Positions 21,485-33,646 are shown, counted from the stretch's first letter. The stretch: DNA of 64,000 nt from Symbiodinium natans (GCA_905221605.1 CAJNDS010002290.1:919501-983500), one strand, 5' to 3'. Notes: generated from the sequence alone by a model not told the origin. Translations and numbers: made by a program.

Positions 21485-21595
21485 GTTTTTGAGTACTATA
21501 CCGGATTTTTTTTTGGGTTCTGGGTTCCTACTATAGCTACGTATGCCTAAAAAGTATATACTTTTCAGGGTCTACTCCAAAGTAGGGTGTTTGGC
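21485..21595. mobile_element. Dispersed palindromic repeat, family 4
   Basis: Contains GAGTACTATAC, GGGTTCTGGGTTCCTA and ends GGGTCTACTCCAAAGTAGGG. A closely related copy lies at 38296-38404, where the ends TTTGGAGTA and its complement are inverted. Confidence 0.6.
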
Positions 21596-21819
21596 TGCTT
21601 GAGAAGGCTTGTGGCCTCATGAGTTAGGGCTTATTAGGGTCAGGGGGTGAGTCCTTAGGGGCACAAAAACCACAAGCGCCCTTCAAAGCCGGCCCTGAAT
21701 TGGCAGTTGCTTGGCAACCTTCGTGGTATGTCGGTCTCTTGTACACCTCAACTTAAGTTTCGAGCCCAAAGGACCGACACCCCTAACCCTTTTGAGCCAC
21801 CCTTGCTCTTGCCTGGCAG

Positions 21820-21841
21820 GATAGAGCCAGACCTGCGTGAG
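21820..21841 (+). CDS. Candidate micro-exon IEPDLRE
   Basis: Acceptor ctggcag, good donor gtgggc, C-rich upstream and G-rich downstream as for the kinase exons. Too short to assign. Confidence 0.35.
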
Positions 21842-23548
21842 GTGGGCGCTCGTGGGTGGGGCAGGGAAGTGCGGGAGGGCTTGTAGGGTTTAGGGCCTTT
21901 GGGGCTGATTTCTTGGGGTGTTCAGGGTTTAGGGTTTAGGGTTTAGGTTTAGGGGTCATGCCACAGCATCACTAACCTGAAGCGGCTCTATTCCGAGAAA
22001 GGAGATTCGTGCATTTGAGGCGGGAAAGTTTCCCTCCATCAGGGTTTAACTAAGGAACTGGAGTGCCAGAGGAGAGAGGTAAGGGAGGGTTCAGGGTGTT
22101 TAGCGTTTAGGGTTTAGGCAGTATTGTTAAGGGTTTATGGTTTAGGGTGCAGGGCGTAGGCTTAAAGGCATAGGGCGTCGGGCTCCGGGTTCGGGGCCAC
22201 CTTTCTGAGGCACCAGGTGTAAAGCCTAAACCTTGTAAAGCCCGAAAACCCGGCTTATGGTCTTAGTTGGTGGTCTCCGAAGGGCCCATGGACCCAATAC
22301 TGTGATCCCCAACCTGACCCAACTTGCGGTTTGTGAAATCCTTAATCCGCAAGCCCCAACCCCTAAGCTGGAATTGGGGTTTAGGGTTTAAGCTTTACGC
22401 TTTACAGTTGTAAGCCATCTAAACCCTAAAGCCTGAAACCCCCAAGCCCCAGAACATCAAGCCCTCCGTATGAAATGTCGAAGATTGGGCTGTACCTTTT
22501 TCATTTTGTTTGTTTTTTTTGGGGGGAGGTTCCTGTAATGAGGATTATAATGTATGTATACATATGTATATATATATATATATGTATATCTAGCTATCTG
22601 TCTATATATATATATATGTATGTGTGTGTTGGTTTCTTTTGTTCGTGTGGAAATGCGCAGCTTGTCATCAGGGAGTTCCCTTGCCGTCCGAGCGCCACGG
22701 CAGCCATGACACGACTGAGGACCAGGGTTCCGCCCCGAAACCTTAAACCCTCAACCCTCAAGCGTCATACAGACTCAAACCCTAAACCCTATAAGCCCTC
22801 AACCCTCAAACCCTAAACCCGAACCCTGGATTCATGGGGAGGGGGGGGGGGGTCATCGTCAACAATCCTTAAAAAACAGTGAAACCCTGGAGGTTCTAAA
22901 GGTTAGGGGTTTTCGCCCATCCGGAAACCCCATAACTTTAAAGGTAGTTCTCTAAATTACGGCCCCCTTTGCGGGTTCCTTTTGCAAGGGTGCCGTATTT
23001 GATAGGGGACAAGGTACCAAAGTTTCAGGAACTACCCATATTGAAGCGGGGGGTCGTTTTGGCGAGTGTATAAAAAATGTATATATATATATACACACAT
23101 ATATATATATATGTTATTCATGGCTCCCAATACACACGGTAAGTGTACCTTTGGGTGTTCTTTTTGGGGATTTTTGGGAATAGAACCAGTTGAGCCCTGA
23201 ATGCACCCCCCCCCCCCCCCCCCCCCCCCCCCACCCCCCCCAACCCCAAAGCCACCAGTTTTTTCGGGAAGGTTCAGGGTTGTACCCCCGTCCTCCCCAG
23301 TGTAAAAGACTTTAGGCCCAAAAACTCCAAGTAAGCCTGGTACTATAGGCCTTGGGGGTACCGACTGATTGATATCACCTTTACTCCGCAATGCCTCCGG
23401 CCCGCAAAAACACCATGTGGACAGGGTTTATACGGTCAGGAAGCTACTCTCCAAGCTCTCCACCTCATCTCAGTTTTTTACGCACTCAACCCTGAAAACT
23501 CTAAACCATAAGTCCTTTCAAGCCTCAATTCCTGAGAGCCCTATCGAG

Positions 23549-23625
23549 GAGTGCGACGCCGACGCCCAGAGCGATGAGGAGCAGCTCGTAAATGCAGGAG
23601 CCCGAGAATGTCGCTCCCAGCCAGG
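23549..23625 (+). CDS. Candidate acidic exon
   Basis: Frame ECDADAQSDEEQLVNAGARE then CRSQP; acceptor tcgag, GC donor gcctag, flanked by C-rich and G-rich repeats. Unidentified. Confidence 0.4.
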
Positions 23626-24678
23626 GCCTAGCTTAGGGTTAAGGGTGTTTTAGTGGCTACCCCTGAATCCTAAACCCTAAACCCCCAAAGTATGTAAAAC
23701 AATGGTCCTTTCTATGGCTGTTCGGGCTAGTTGTGGGGTTGCATACTTTGGGGGTTCATGTAACCACAAACGGACCTCCTTGAGACGAAGTGAGAGTGCC
23801 CAAAATGCTGGAAAAGCACCGTCAAGGAATCAGAATGGATGCAGAGAGTTTGATTCAGAATTAGGGGTTTCCGAAATTAGGGGTTCCTTATCGGGGTCCC
23901 TGTTAAAAATGAATCCTACTATTGGGGACTCTATTTGGGGTCCCTTATTTTCGTACACCCTCATTTACTGTGCAACCTGAGAGAGAGAGAGAGAGAGAGA
24001 GAGATCAAGGCAAAGTGTTTGAAGCTGTCGAATCGCAGAAAGGATCGTCGCAGAACTCTTTTCTGGGGGATGGGGAGGCTACGCGAGGTTGCTGTGTCAC
24101 CCCTAAACCCTAAACCCTAAACCCTAAACCCTAAAACTTTGTTGTCACTGTTTGAAGAGGGGGGGGGGGGGAATGGGGGGGCTCGACGAAGAGCGACGGG
24201 GAGCAGGGGTCCAGTGATAGAGCGAACCGTGGATCGAGTCAAGGGCGCGCGTCTGCCCTGGAGCTCCCATGTCCTGAATGAGAGAAGGAAAGAAAGACAG
24301 AAAGAAAGAGCCCGAGGCTGTGTGGGGTCGTCTCGATGCCCTAAACCCTGAACCCTATAAACTCTCCACGGGCAACCCCGTAGACTCGTCACATGAGCCA
24401 CGCTCTGACGACGTAGTTGTAGCTCAAGCCAGGGCATCTGCAGTTGAAGCACTTTCGATTCCAAGTAAACTTGTTAGAATAACATGGCCGCAACCCGCCC
24501 ACCAACCCCCCCCCCCCCCCCCAGTGACCCACGTCTTGCGCGGCAAACCCTAAATCCTAGAAGCGCCTGCTCCCTTGATAAGCTTCATAAAAACCGAGTA
24601 CACCACATGGCAGAAAGCCCTTCCCAAGCCCGGTACTTCTCAATTGCGGCCGTGAGGTGCGGGGAGCGGGGTTCTGAC

Positions 24679-24803
24679 CTAACCCCTAACCCCTAACCCC
24701 TAACCCCTAACCCCTAACCCCTAAACCCTAAACCCTAAACCCTAAACCCTAAACCCTAAACCCTAAACCCTAAACCCTAAACCCTAAACCCTAAACCCTA
24801 ACC
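24679..24803. repeat. CCCCTAA then CCCTAAA array
   Basis: About six CCCCTAA units change to about twelve CCCTAAA units, immediately before a candidate exon. Confidence 0.92.
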
Positions 24804-24809
24804 TCTGAG

Positions 24810-24930
24810 GGGTTTCTGATGTTTCCCCGGATGAGGTCGAAGAGACGTCGGAGAACGACCCCTCGCGGTCGCAAGAAACCGAGAGCAAGGAGGTCATTAA
24901 GTGCAAGGCGCGGCTCCGAAACCTGCCTGG
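24810..24930 (+). CDS. Candidate exon, unidentified acidic protein segment
   Basis: Open frame DVSPDEVEETSENDPSRSQE then TESKEVIKCKARLRNLP, bracketed by CCCTAAA and TTTAGGG. Acceptor tctgag; donor gtttag at 24931. The length and clean frame make it one of the better unassigned exons. Confidence 0.5.
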
Positions 24931-26277
24931 GTTTAGGGTTTAGGGTTTAGGGTTTAGGGTTTAGGGTTTAGGGTTTTTTCGGGTTTAGGGTTAAGGCTTT
25001 AGGGTTTAGTTTAGGGTTGTGGATTTAGGGTTTAGGATTTAGGATTTAGGGTTTAGGGTTCAGGGTTTAGGGTTTACAGCGTTTAGGGTTTTGGGTGTTG
25101 GATTTAGGGTTCAGGATTTAGGGATTAGGGTTTGTCAATGATAAGGTTATGTACTCGTTTGTAGGTTTTAGGGTTTTAAACCCACCCGTCTGTAGGTTTA
25201 AGCCGAGCAGCCTTAACTCCGCAACCCCCACCAGTTTGCTATCGGATTGCCGTTTGAAAGCCCTAGAAACTCCCCGACCTTGAGTTTTGGACATGGGTTG
25301 AGGGCCGTTTAGGGTCACAAGGTTTAGGGGGGGATTCCAGTTTGTGTCCAAGAGTTGCTGGACAACTAAGAGAAGCTTTGCGGCTTGGCCAAGTTGCCTC
25401 GGTATGAGGAACTCTGGCGTCGGAAATACCACAGCCGTGTGACTCTTTGGTGAGCTAATCACTAAGGTCTAAGCCCTAAGCCCCAAACCCCAAATCCCAA
25501 ACCCCAAACCCCAAACCCCAAACCACAAACCCCAAACCCCAAACCCTAAACCCTAAACCCTAAACAATAAACCTACACTTGGGGGGGGGGGGGGGGGGGG
25601 CCTAAGTCGACCCTACGGCTATCTCGTCTTGGGACTCCGCTTGCGGGGTCCTTGGGACTTCGGGCTCTTGGTTTTTTGGGCGTTTAGGGACTTAGGGATT
25701 TTTGGGGGCCTGCCAAGCAGCTAGGGTCAGAGTTTAGGGTCTCTTATTTTGGGAAAGGACCATACTTGTAGGTTGGTGACAGTCTTGCATGCACAAAACG
25801 CGAAACCCCTAAACCCCGAACCTCAAACCCGGAAGCCCTTAACCCCTAAACCTCATATTTCCCAGCGGAAACAGAGCTCGACCATCTGAATCCCTGAAGC
25901 CCTAAATCCCTACTTGGAGGTCCATGGGTACCTTTCACCCCAACTCTAACTGTACTTATCAGCCCCCCATCAGTCCTCTAAGTTGGTAATAAACAGACTT
26001 GTATATTGGGGTGATAAGTACCAATGAAGCTCCACATAATCCCCAATCCCTAAACCCTAAACCCTAAACCCTAATCCCTAAACCCTAAACCCTAAACCCC
26101 CACGTAATCCCTAAACCCTTGAATAAGCCCTGTGAAGCTTTGAAGTCCTCGAGCCTAAAGCCCCCAACTCAAGGCGCCCAAGTGCTTGGCAGAAATCCCA
26201 AGGGTTTAGCGGGTTTAGGGTTTTAGGGTTTTAGGGTTTAAACCCTAAGCCCTAAACCGTAAACCCTAAACCGCCAG
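24931..26277. other. Intron-like stretch
   Basis: Starts with 160 bp of TTTAGGG variants. Contains a CCCCAAA array (25485-25565), an 18-20 base G run near 25578, a dispersed repeat at 25913 and CCCTAAA arrays to 26100. The open frame on the minus strand at 25118-25462 overlaps repeats and has no support. Confidence 0.5.
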
Positions 26278-26341
26278 GAGCCTCCGTCCGCGCAGCGGTG
26301 GACGAACTCCTTCTCTTTGCCCCGGGGACTGCTTTGGACGG
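26278..26341 (+). CDS. Candidate exon, unidentified
   Basis: Acceptor cgccag after CCCTAAA; gtttag follows with G-rich repeats. The best frame reads ASVRAAVDELLLFAPGTALD; a second frame is also open. Confidence 0.4.
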
Positions 26342-26372
26342 GTTTAGGGGGTTTAGGGTGTAGAGTTATAAG

Positions 26373-26483
26373 TTGGGATGTTCCCCCTTATACTCGCAGC
26401 TCCTTAATAGGGGTTATCGTACCCCCCCGCCCCCTATTATGATCCCTGTCAAGCAGCTCTTAGTATAAGGGGGAAGATCCCAA
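26373..26483. mobile_element. MITE-like element, family 1
   Basis: Ends TTGGGATGTTCCCCCTTATA and complement with one mismatch near the right end. Flanks GTTATAAG and GTTATCAAG suggest an imperfect 8-9 bp duplication. Confidence 0.75.
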
Positions 26484-27356
26484 GTTATCAAGGTGTAGGG
26501 TTCAAGATCTGGGAGGGCCATTTTGTCTAAGTTCTTTTTGCCCGGGCGGGCGGGGGAGGGTGGGGGAGGGAGGTCCTGATTAACCCTTAACCCTAAACCC
26601 TAAACCCTAAACCTAGACCCTAAACCCTAAACCCTAAACCCTAAACCCTAAACACGCAAGAGAAGCCCTAAGGACCCCGAGGGTTTCAGGTTGAGGGGTT
26701 TAGGGTTTAGGGTTTAGAATACGGTTTAGGCTTTAGGGTTTGGGTTTTAGGGTTTAGGTTTAGGGTTTCGGGCTCAGGGTTTTGGGGGGGTTTGTTGGGC
26801 TTCTTACAGGTTTGAGGGCTTAGGGCCTATAGGCTTCGAATTTCAGGGCTTAGGGTTTAGTGTTCGGGAAAAGGCTTTGGGTCGTAGGGCTAGGGCCTTG
26901 TCTTTGGGCGAAAGACGTAGTTAAGGGTCCAGGCTTCAGAATGTCCTCCTAAACCCTAAACCCGAAACGCTAAACCCTGAACCCTAGACCCTAAATCTGC
27001 CTTTGCCTGCTAAGTTCTGATTCCACAACCCCAAATTCCTCAACTAGGGAACTGTGAATCGTGTTTGGGGTGCAGAGTTTCAGGTTTCCAGGGTTTAGGG
27101 TGTTCAGGCTTTAGGGTTTAGGGTTTAGAGTTTAGACTTCAGGATTCCCGTCAGGGAAACGCAACGAGCAAAGTTTTGAAGAACCACGAAAGGTTTAATG
27201 ATGACGGCTGACAGCGACCCTCGTCAGACCCCCTCACAGCCCTGACGCCTCGAACCTTAAACTTAGGGTTCAGGGTTTAGGGTTTAGGGTTTAGGGTCTA
27301 GGGTCTAGGGTTTAGGGTTTAGGGTTTAGGGTTTAGTTGCTTCATCTGCGCCACAG

Positions 27357-27432
27357 GTCACTCGCCGGTTCTTCCGAGTACGACGACTCCTCTAGCGTAA
27401 ACCGGGTGCCTTGGATCGCGCTCCAGAGTCGC
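27357..27432 (+). CDS. Candidate exon, weakly supported
   Basis: Frame SLAGSSEYDDSSSVNRVPWI after acceptor cacag. Its flanking repeats have the opposite polarity to most exons here, which lowers confidence. Confidence 0.3.
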
Positions 27433-27486
27433 CCAAACCCTAAACACTAAACTGCTCACTGCGCTTTGCTCCCCCCAAACCGCTAG

Positions 27487-27525
27487 ATGCTAAACCACAA
27501 CTGGCTGGAACTCTACAACGTCGCG
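27487..27525 (+). CDS. Unidentified gene exon a: MLNHNWLELYNVA
   Basis: 39 nt, acceptor cgctag, donor gttttag, bracketed C-rich/G-rich. It joins in phase 0 to the exon at 27949. Confidence 0.5.
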
Positions 27526-27948
27526 GTTTTAGGGTTAGCAGGCTAGGCCCCTCGGACATTTCTTTGTTTTCCCTGTACTTCGGCGATCAGGTTGGCTTTT
27601 CACTTGAGATAAAGTTAAGTCAGCAGTAGGGGACTACCATCTAGGTACTCTTAACCCTTATCCCCTTGCCCCCCTAAACCCTAACTCCCAAGCCCTAAAC
27701 CCTAAACCCCAAACCCCAAACCCCAAACCCTAAACCCCAAGTGAGAGGTAACCCAGAAGGTACCATCTGGGGCTTGGACTTCGGGACTACAGATCTTGGG
27801 GTTATATACAGCCCTTATAGAAAGCCTCCGAAGTTGCCCCAGACTGGGTTTGGGGTTTAGGGTTTAGGGTTTAGGGTTTAGGGTTTAGGGTTTAGGGTTT
27901 AGGGTTTAGGGTTTAGGAACCCTGACCCTAAACCCTAAACCACCTCAG

Positions 27949-27991
27949 GTCATCTCCAGACCGTCGGACATCTACTACATCAAGCAGCCGG
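27949..27991 (+). CDS. Unidentified gene exon b: VISRPSDIYYIKQP
   Basis: Acceptor cctcag, GT donor gtgccc, phase 1 at the 3' end. It joins to the exon at 28557 to give ...IYYIKQPGFHKKILRPF.... A continuing frame to a TAG at 28024 is the alternative. Confidence 0.55.
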
Positions 27992-28556
27992 GTGCCCAGA
28001 GATGCGGAGAAGGGCTGTAGAGGAGATAGGGTTCATGGGTTCACGGTTTCAGCTTTAGTTTACGGCGTTAGGAGGGTCTAAACCCTAAACCTAAACCCTA
28101 AACCCTAAACCTTAGAAGTCGAGGCCTTAGATTGCTTAGAAGGCTGCTGGGCTGCAAACGGACCCAGCAGAGATGCCCGTTTCTTTTGCTTGAGAAACCG
28201 GCGCATGTGCGGGTTAGGGGGTTCGGATTCGGGGTTCAGGGGACCTCTGGTTATAAAGTGGAGATATGGGGGGGGGGGGGCCCTACTTTACAGCTCAGGT
28301 GATGATGTCCGAATCAGCACGTGGTAGGGGGCTTCTCCCGCAACCGCCAACATACCCAACATAGTCATAGTAGCCTTTGCAAACCCCTTAGACTTAGGGG
28401 GCTGTGAGCTTCTGGGTACATGTGGACACGGTTGCAGCCCTGAAACCATACCTTAAACCCTTTAATAAAGCTTCCCTAAACCCTAAACCCTAAGCCCTAA
28501 GCCCTAAACCCTAAACCCTAACCCTATAAAGCCTAGACCGACCCTGAGGCTGCCAG

Positions 28557-28625
28557 GATTCCACAAGAAGATCCTCCGACCCTTCTACGCAGCACGGCCA
28601 GTCAGCAACGTCGCCCGGATCTCAG
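28557..28625 (+). CDS. Unidentified gene exon c: FHKKILRPFYAARPVSNVAR
   Basis: Acceptor tgccag, GT donor gtcaca. The basic, hydrophobic sequence reads as conserved protein, but I do not recognise the family. Exons a-b-c form the best-supported chain in this part of the window. Confidence 0.55.
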
Positions 28626-29543
28626 GTCACAGGTTCAAGGGTTTTAGGGGAGTTAGGGGAGTTAGGGGTTTAGGGATTCAGGGTTTAGGGTTTAGGGATT
28701 TAGGGATTTAGGGATTTAGGGGATTTTGGGATTTAGGGATTCAGGGTTTAGGGTTTAGGGGGTTTAAGGGTTTATAGGGTTTCAGGGGTTTAAAAGGACT
28801 TTAGGGTTTGTTTGGGGTCTTCTTTTAAGGGTTTGGGGGTCTAAGGTGTTTTTGGGTCCAAGGGCTTTTGGGTGTTTAAGGGCTTTGGGTTTGAGGGTTA
28901 AGTGGTTTCAGCCTTTTGAGTGATTAAAGGGTTGTTGGGGTTTTGAGGTATTTTCTTGTTTTTTTTGGGGGGGGCGGGGGGGGGGGGGGGGTTGGGGGCC
29001 CAAGTTGGGGGGTGTAAAGGTTTACAGAGATTAAGGGTTTAAGGATTTATAGGGATTCGGGGTTTCAGGGTTTCGGGGTTTCAGGGTGTCTGGGTTTCAG
29101 GGTTTAAGGGTTAGAGGGTGTTCAGGGTTGGAACGGGGTTGGAGGCGAAAACCAAAGCGCCAACCTCATGATGCCCCCCCCCAAAACGTTTAGATCCCTT
29201 GAAACCCTTAACCCCCTAGACCCTTAAACCCTGAACCCTAAACCCGAAGAATCCCTGAAACCCTGAACCCCTAAACCCGTAACCCTAAACCCTAAACCCT
29301 AAACCCGAAACCCTAAACCCTGAACTTGGCCCTAAACCCTAAACACTTGCTTTAAACCTTTTGTGGCTTGAGTGCTTCGCTGCTTTTGGGCTTCAGCCCT
29401 TTGGTGGCTAAACGGGGGCCCTCGGGCCCCAATTCCTGAATCCTGAACCACGAACCATACTCATCCCGTCGGTTTAGGGCTTAAGGTCTTATTAGGGTTT
29501 AGGGTTTAGGGTTCAAGAGTGGTTCAGGGTTCCCGAACCTGAG
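28626..29543. other. Intron-like stretch rich in TTTAGGG variants
   Basis: G-strand variants (28640-28900), a T/G run (28959-28993), more variants to 29120, then C-strand arrays 29200-29345. No coding seen. Confidence 0.5.
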
Positions 29544-29647
29544 GTCATGGGCCTGATCCGCGGGACTTCCCTGTATGCACGGCAGAGTGTGACTCTGGCC
29601 GGTTTTGTGAAAATCTACTATTTGCTACAGAAGCCACCAAAACAAAA
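29544..29647 (+). CDS. Candidate exon: VMGLIRGTSLYARQ...
   Basis: Frame VMGLIRGTSLYARQSVTLAG then FVKIYYLLQKPPKQ. It ends either at donor gtaaaa (29648) or at the overlapping TAA (29649-29651). Acceptor ctgag. Unidentified. Confidence 0.45.
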
Positions 29648-30978
29648 GTAAAAGACAAGAATCCCCATATTACCCTTATAGGGAAGAATATTCATTTTTC
29701 GGGGGTTCTTAAGCAATTACTAGTTACCGTGTTTGCGGCTTTGGTTGAGAGTCTCTAGAGCCAAGCGTTCAGACCTTAGGGGATGGGAGTCTCATTGCCT
29801 CTGGCTCGAAAGACTACTAAACCCTAAACCCTAAACCCTAAACCCTAAACCCTAAACCCTAAACCCTTCGGGGCATTTTGAGCTGGAGGTTTCATAAGGA
29901 ATGTGTTCGCTGGGATAAATCGAGACTTGCATCCTGGACCCTGGACCCTGAACCGGTAGCTTGGTCTTGTGTAGAATTTCAGTTTGCTGATGGAAGTTCC
30001 GGGTTCGCGGTGTTGTGGGCTGACTTTCAGCTCTCCTCCCCCTAAAGGTCCCTACTTACAAGCCTTAAAAGTGATTAAACCTCAAACCCTAAACCTCAAA
30101 CCCTAAACCCTAAACTGACTTGAAGGTTAGGAGTCCTAAATCCCCGCTAGGTTTCAGGCGGTCTTAGCATTTTAGGGTCGGACGTGGCACGTACACCACG
30201 TCTCTCCGGCTCTTTACTGTAACATGTCGATCCTTCGTCATGTTGGTTGTCATGTGGGCGTCTGAGTAAGGTCGCTAAAAGTTCAAGTTTTGTAGAGTCG
30301 CTAGAAGTTCAAGTTTTGTAGAGCCGAAGAGTCGCAGAACTAGGATGCTGGATATCTTATGGAGTCATGTTCATGTCCCGAGCATGCGCCTCCGATGACA
30401 GTGGAACACAACAACTAGCGAGAGCTGACTGCTCAGAATCCTTTATCGTGATCTTCAGTCGTACACGTACACGCCTGACACACGACCTTACACCTTGTCA
30501 CCACCCGTAGGGTCAGAACAGCCCCCCAAGCATTGCAAAGTACCTCCCTCGGGACCCAAACGCCTCAAAACCGGAGTCCTTTGAGCCGTAGGGCAAAGTC
30601 TGAGGGGGGCTTAGCGGAGGAGATTCTCCGCCTGAAACGCCTTGGATCCTAAACCCCAAGCCCCGTAACTAAACCCCCACACCCTAGCTCACCTTTACAG
30701 TTATACCCCTACTCTGCTTGCATTTAGTTGGGCCTTGAAGGGGCCTACATAAGGATACACGATCTTAGCAAAAACGGGGATCCCTGGACCAGGTCTCATG
30801 GGGACTCCACCTTGGACACCTAAGGTTGTATCCTCGGGGTTTAGTTTAGGGGACCCTTTCTAAAGATCCTCTGAGGTTAGTATAATTACATCTCTCAGGG
30901 GTACAACCTTTGGGGTACGAGTCTAAACACTGAACCTCAAGCGCCAAGCCCCGAAACCCTAAACCCCATTTCCTTGAG
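29648..30978. other. Stretch without recognised gene
   Basis: Short CCCTAAA arrays (29818-29865, 30080-30115) and otherwise unique sequence. Includes a short tandem repeat of GCTAGAAGTTCAAGTTTTGT-type words at 30270-30320. Confidence 0.5.
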
Positions 30979-31062
30979 AAGGTCGTCAGCAAAATTGCGA
31001 CCATCATCCACACAAAGTGCGGCTCCTTCTTTATCATGCCGAACCCAAAATACCACACGGAG
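30979..31062 (+). CDS. Candidate exon: KVVSKIATIIHTKCGSFFIM...
   Basis: 28 codons, KVVSKIATIIHTKCGSFFIM then PNPKYHTE. Acceptor cttgag, GC donor gcctgc. No stop in this frame, and the composition is protein-like. Family not recognised. Confidence 0.5.
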
Positions 31063-32068
31063 GCCTGCGGGGGCTGAGGGGGGCGGAGAGGTCTCCAGCT
31101 CAACCTCAACATTGCTGAGCGAATCGAAAACATCCCCCTAAACCCGAAACCCTAAACCCTAAACCCTAAATGCTCAGCCCCGAAGCTCTAAAGCCCAGAA
31201 CGCCCGGAGCCGAAGCCGTTTTCAGTGGCGGGATGGGGGGGGGGGGATTCTTACTGTTGCTTAGCAGGGCATGATGGGAATGAGGTAGCCTATATCATCT
31301 CTTAAAGGGTATATATTGAGGGAATGAGGTAGCCTATATCATCTCTTAAAGGGTATATATTGAGGGAATGAGGTAGCCTATATCATCTCTTAAAGGGTAT
31401 ATAGGGGGCCCTACTTCCCTCACTCCCTGCTAACCAGCAGTAAGGGTTTGGGGACTCCCGGAGCTTGCGTCTGAGAGCTACTGGGCTCGGAGGCTTACTT
31501 CAAAGGCCGCTTTTGGTTTGGGGTTTAGGGTTTAGGGTTTAGGGTTTAGGGTTTAGGGTTTAGGCTAATTTCGGGTTTAGGGTTTAGTTAGGAGTTTAAT
31601 TGCAGGGTTTAGTGCCCAGGGTCGCGGAGTTCGGTCATATAGGATGGGGGGGGGGGGGGGGGTGGGCAATCGATGAGGCTCTGAGGACCCTTGTTGGGCC
31701 CAAACCAGACCGGTGCAAGAACTTCAAGCCCGAATGGGAACAGAGTTTAGGGTTTAGGGCATGAGCCTATACCCTGAAAACAAGGGCAAACAAGAGGGAA
31801 CATCTCCCGAAATGTTTGGGCAAAGTTCACGCTTTCAGGGTATAATCCCTAAATCCCTAAACCCTAGACCCCTAAACCACTAAACCCCTAAACCCCTAAA
31901 CCCCCAAACCCCAAACCCTAAACCCTAAACCCCCAGACCCTAAACCCCCAAACCCTAAACCCCGAAACCCCAAACCCGCAAACCCCCAAACCCCTAAACC
32001 CTAAACCCCTAAACCCTAATCCCCCCACACCCTAAACCCTAAACCCTAAACCCTAAACCCTAAACAAG
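31063..32068. other. Intron-like stretch
   Basis: G runs near 31237-31247 and 31646-31664, the family-3 element at 31251, TTTAGGG at 31516-31566 and CCCTAAA variants 31855-32065. No exon seen. Confidence 0.5.
31251..31443. mobile_element. MITE-like element, family 3, with 44-bp triplication
   Basis: Ends TTACTGTTGCTTAGCAGGG and complement. The interior has three 44-bp tandem copies beginning GGAATGAGGTAGCC at 31277, 31321 and 31365. A single-unit relative lies at 53670-53771. Confidence 0.75.
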
Positions 32069-32172
32069 TTGAAGAGGTGGACGCCCGAAAGGGCCTTCTC
32101 TCCAAGGATGCTGGCAAGTTCCGCTTTGTGGCATGGCCTGGGTCCCGGCTCCTTGCAACGGAATCCCGGGAA
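32069..32172 (+). CDS. Candidate exon: EEVDARKGLLSKDAGKFRFV...
   Basis: Frame EEVDARKGLLSKDAGKFRFV then AWPGSRLLATESRE. Acceptor acaag straight after CCCTAAA; GT donor gtgggg. Clean coding look, family not recognised. Confidence 0.5.
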
Positions 32173-32736
32173 GTGGGGATTTACCCTAAACCCTAAACCC
32201 TAAACCCTAAACCCTAAACCCTAAACCCTGTGTGTAGCTGTCTTAAGGCAGTTGCATAGTCCCTTAATATGGGCCCTGACACGGGTAACCCCTTGTATAC
32301 TGCCCCGTCTATGCCCCAAATTTATGGCCCATATTTCAGAACCCTTTAAAGAATGCAACGGGTCGTACTAAGGAAATACATATATACTCCTATGTATATA
32401 ATAAATATCCTCTAAGGGATTCTATAGGGTACCTAATTCCCTTATTCCCGACGTGGCATCTACAAGGTTCAGAACAGCCTCAGGTGAGGCATAGCCCGAC
32501 AGCCAGTAGGTCCTAAAATCATCTGAATCTAGGGTTTAGGGTTTTGGATGTTAAGTTTTGGATTATTCCTGGAGTAAGGTGGCCTCGCACCCTTGCAACA
32601 CACCACCTGAATGCCCCAGCCCCACTGCCAGCCTAGCCCTCCCATAGCCCAGATTGGTTTAGTGTTTAGGGTTCAGGCTTCAGGATTTAGGGTTTAGGGT
32701 TTAGGGTTTAGGGTTTAGGGCCTCTATTCCCCCAAG

Positions 32737-32806
32737 CCGCCGGAGGTGGATCCACCCGGGCTTCGTTCAAACAATCAAGCATTGGTTCCAAAAGCTGGAG
32801 TCAGAG
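32737..32806 (+). CDS. Candidate exon: RRRWIHPGFVQTIKHWFQKL
   Basis: 23 codons ending ESE. Acceptor cccaag, GT donor gtgggg leading into TTTAGGG. Basic/aromatic helix-like segment, unidentified. Confidence 0.45.
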
Positions 32807-33585
32807 GTGGGGTTCACGGCTTGAGGCTCTTAGGGTTTAGGGTTTAGGGTGTAGGGTGTAGGGTTTAGGGTTTAGGGTGATAGGGTGAAGGGGTTTAGCG
32901 GTTTAGGGGTTTAGGGTTTGGAATTCAGGGTTAAGGGGACGTTTAAGGGCCCGGTTTGGGATTTGAAGCTTGGTGAGTTGGTAGGGCTTCATTACCCAGG
33001 GGTTTATGTTGATGGGGTTGTGTTTTTGAGATTCAGGGGTGTAGGGATGAAATTGGGGCTGAACCTCTGCAAGGGGTTCACGATTCGAGGTTAGGATCTG
33101 GGGATTTACTTGTTGGGGGAAAGAATTGGCTTTTCGTTGGCTGGCGGAGACATTCACCCGAAGTTCAGGGGCCCATTATGCTTCTTGTATTCCATATTTC
33201 TGCGCCGGTTCTGGTGTGTTGCCCGACTCTTTACGTTAAATCCTGAATGTGGGAATTAGTGAATTCAACTTCGTACGAAGAGCCGTAGGTATGCCGAAAG
33301 TGCGGGGACGAAACAAACCTCGCAGCTTGGGTACATATACCCCATACCATCAGAGTCTCTCAGTACTGGCCTGGGGTTCTGGCACGTATTGCGCGCACGT
33401 CTCTTTCCTCTAGCCTCCTGAGCCGTCTCAACCCTCGAAACCCCCCCCCCCCCTCCCAAACACTCGAAACCCCAGACCCTAAGCCCTAAGCCCTAAACCC
33501 TAAACCCTAAAACCCTAACCCTAAGACCCTAACCCTAAACCCTAAACCCTAAAACCCTAACCCTAAACGCATTCATGCCCTGCAG

Positions 33586-33646
33586 GAGCGGCGGACGCTG
33601 GGCTCCAGGCTACAAGGAGCCCTCTCGCTTTGGGATCTGGGTGCAG
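33586..33646 (+). CDS. Candidate exon: SGGRWAPGYKEPSRFGIWVQ
   Basis: Acceptor ctgcag after a CCCTAAA array. Two frames are open (the other reads ERRTLGSRLQGALSLWDLGA). Unidentified. Confidence 0.4.

Larger units (their letters stand above)
20364..23548. other. Repeat-rich stretch with little coding signal
   Basis: Holds telomeric arrays (20370-20450, 21050-21330, 21905-21960), a dispersed palindromic repeat (21485-21595) and TA microsatellites (22555-22625, 23075-23113). There is also a C homopolymer (23206-23232). Apart from the 22-nt exon at 21820 I see no gene worth naming. Confidence 0.5.
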
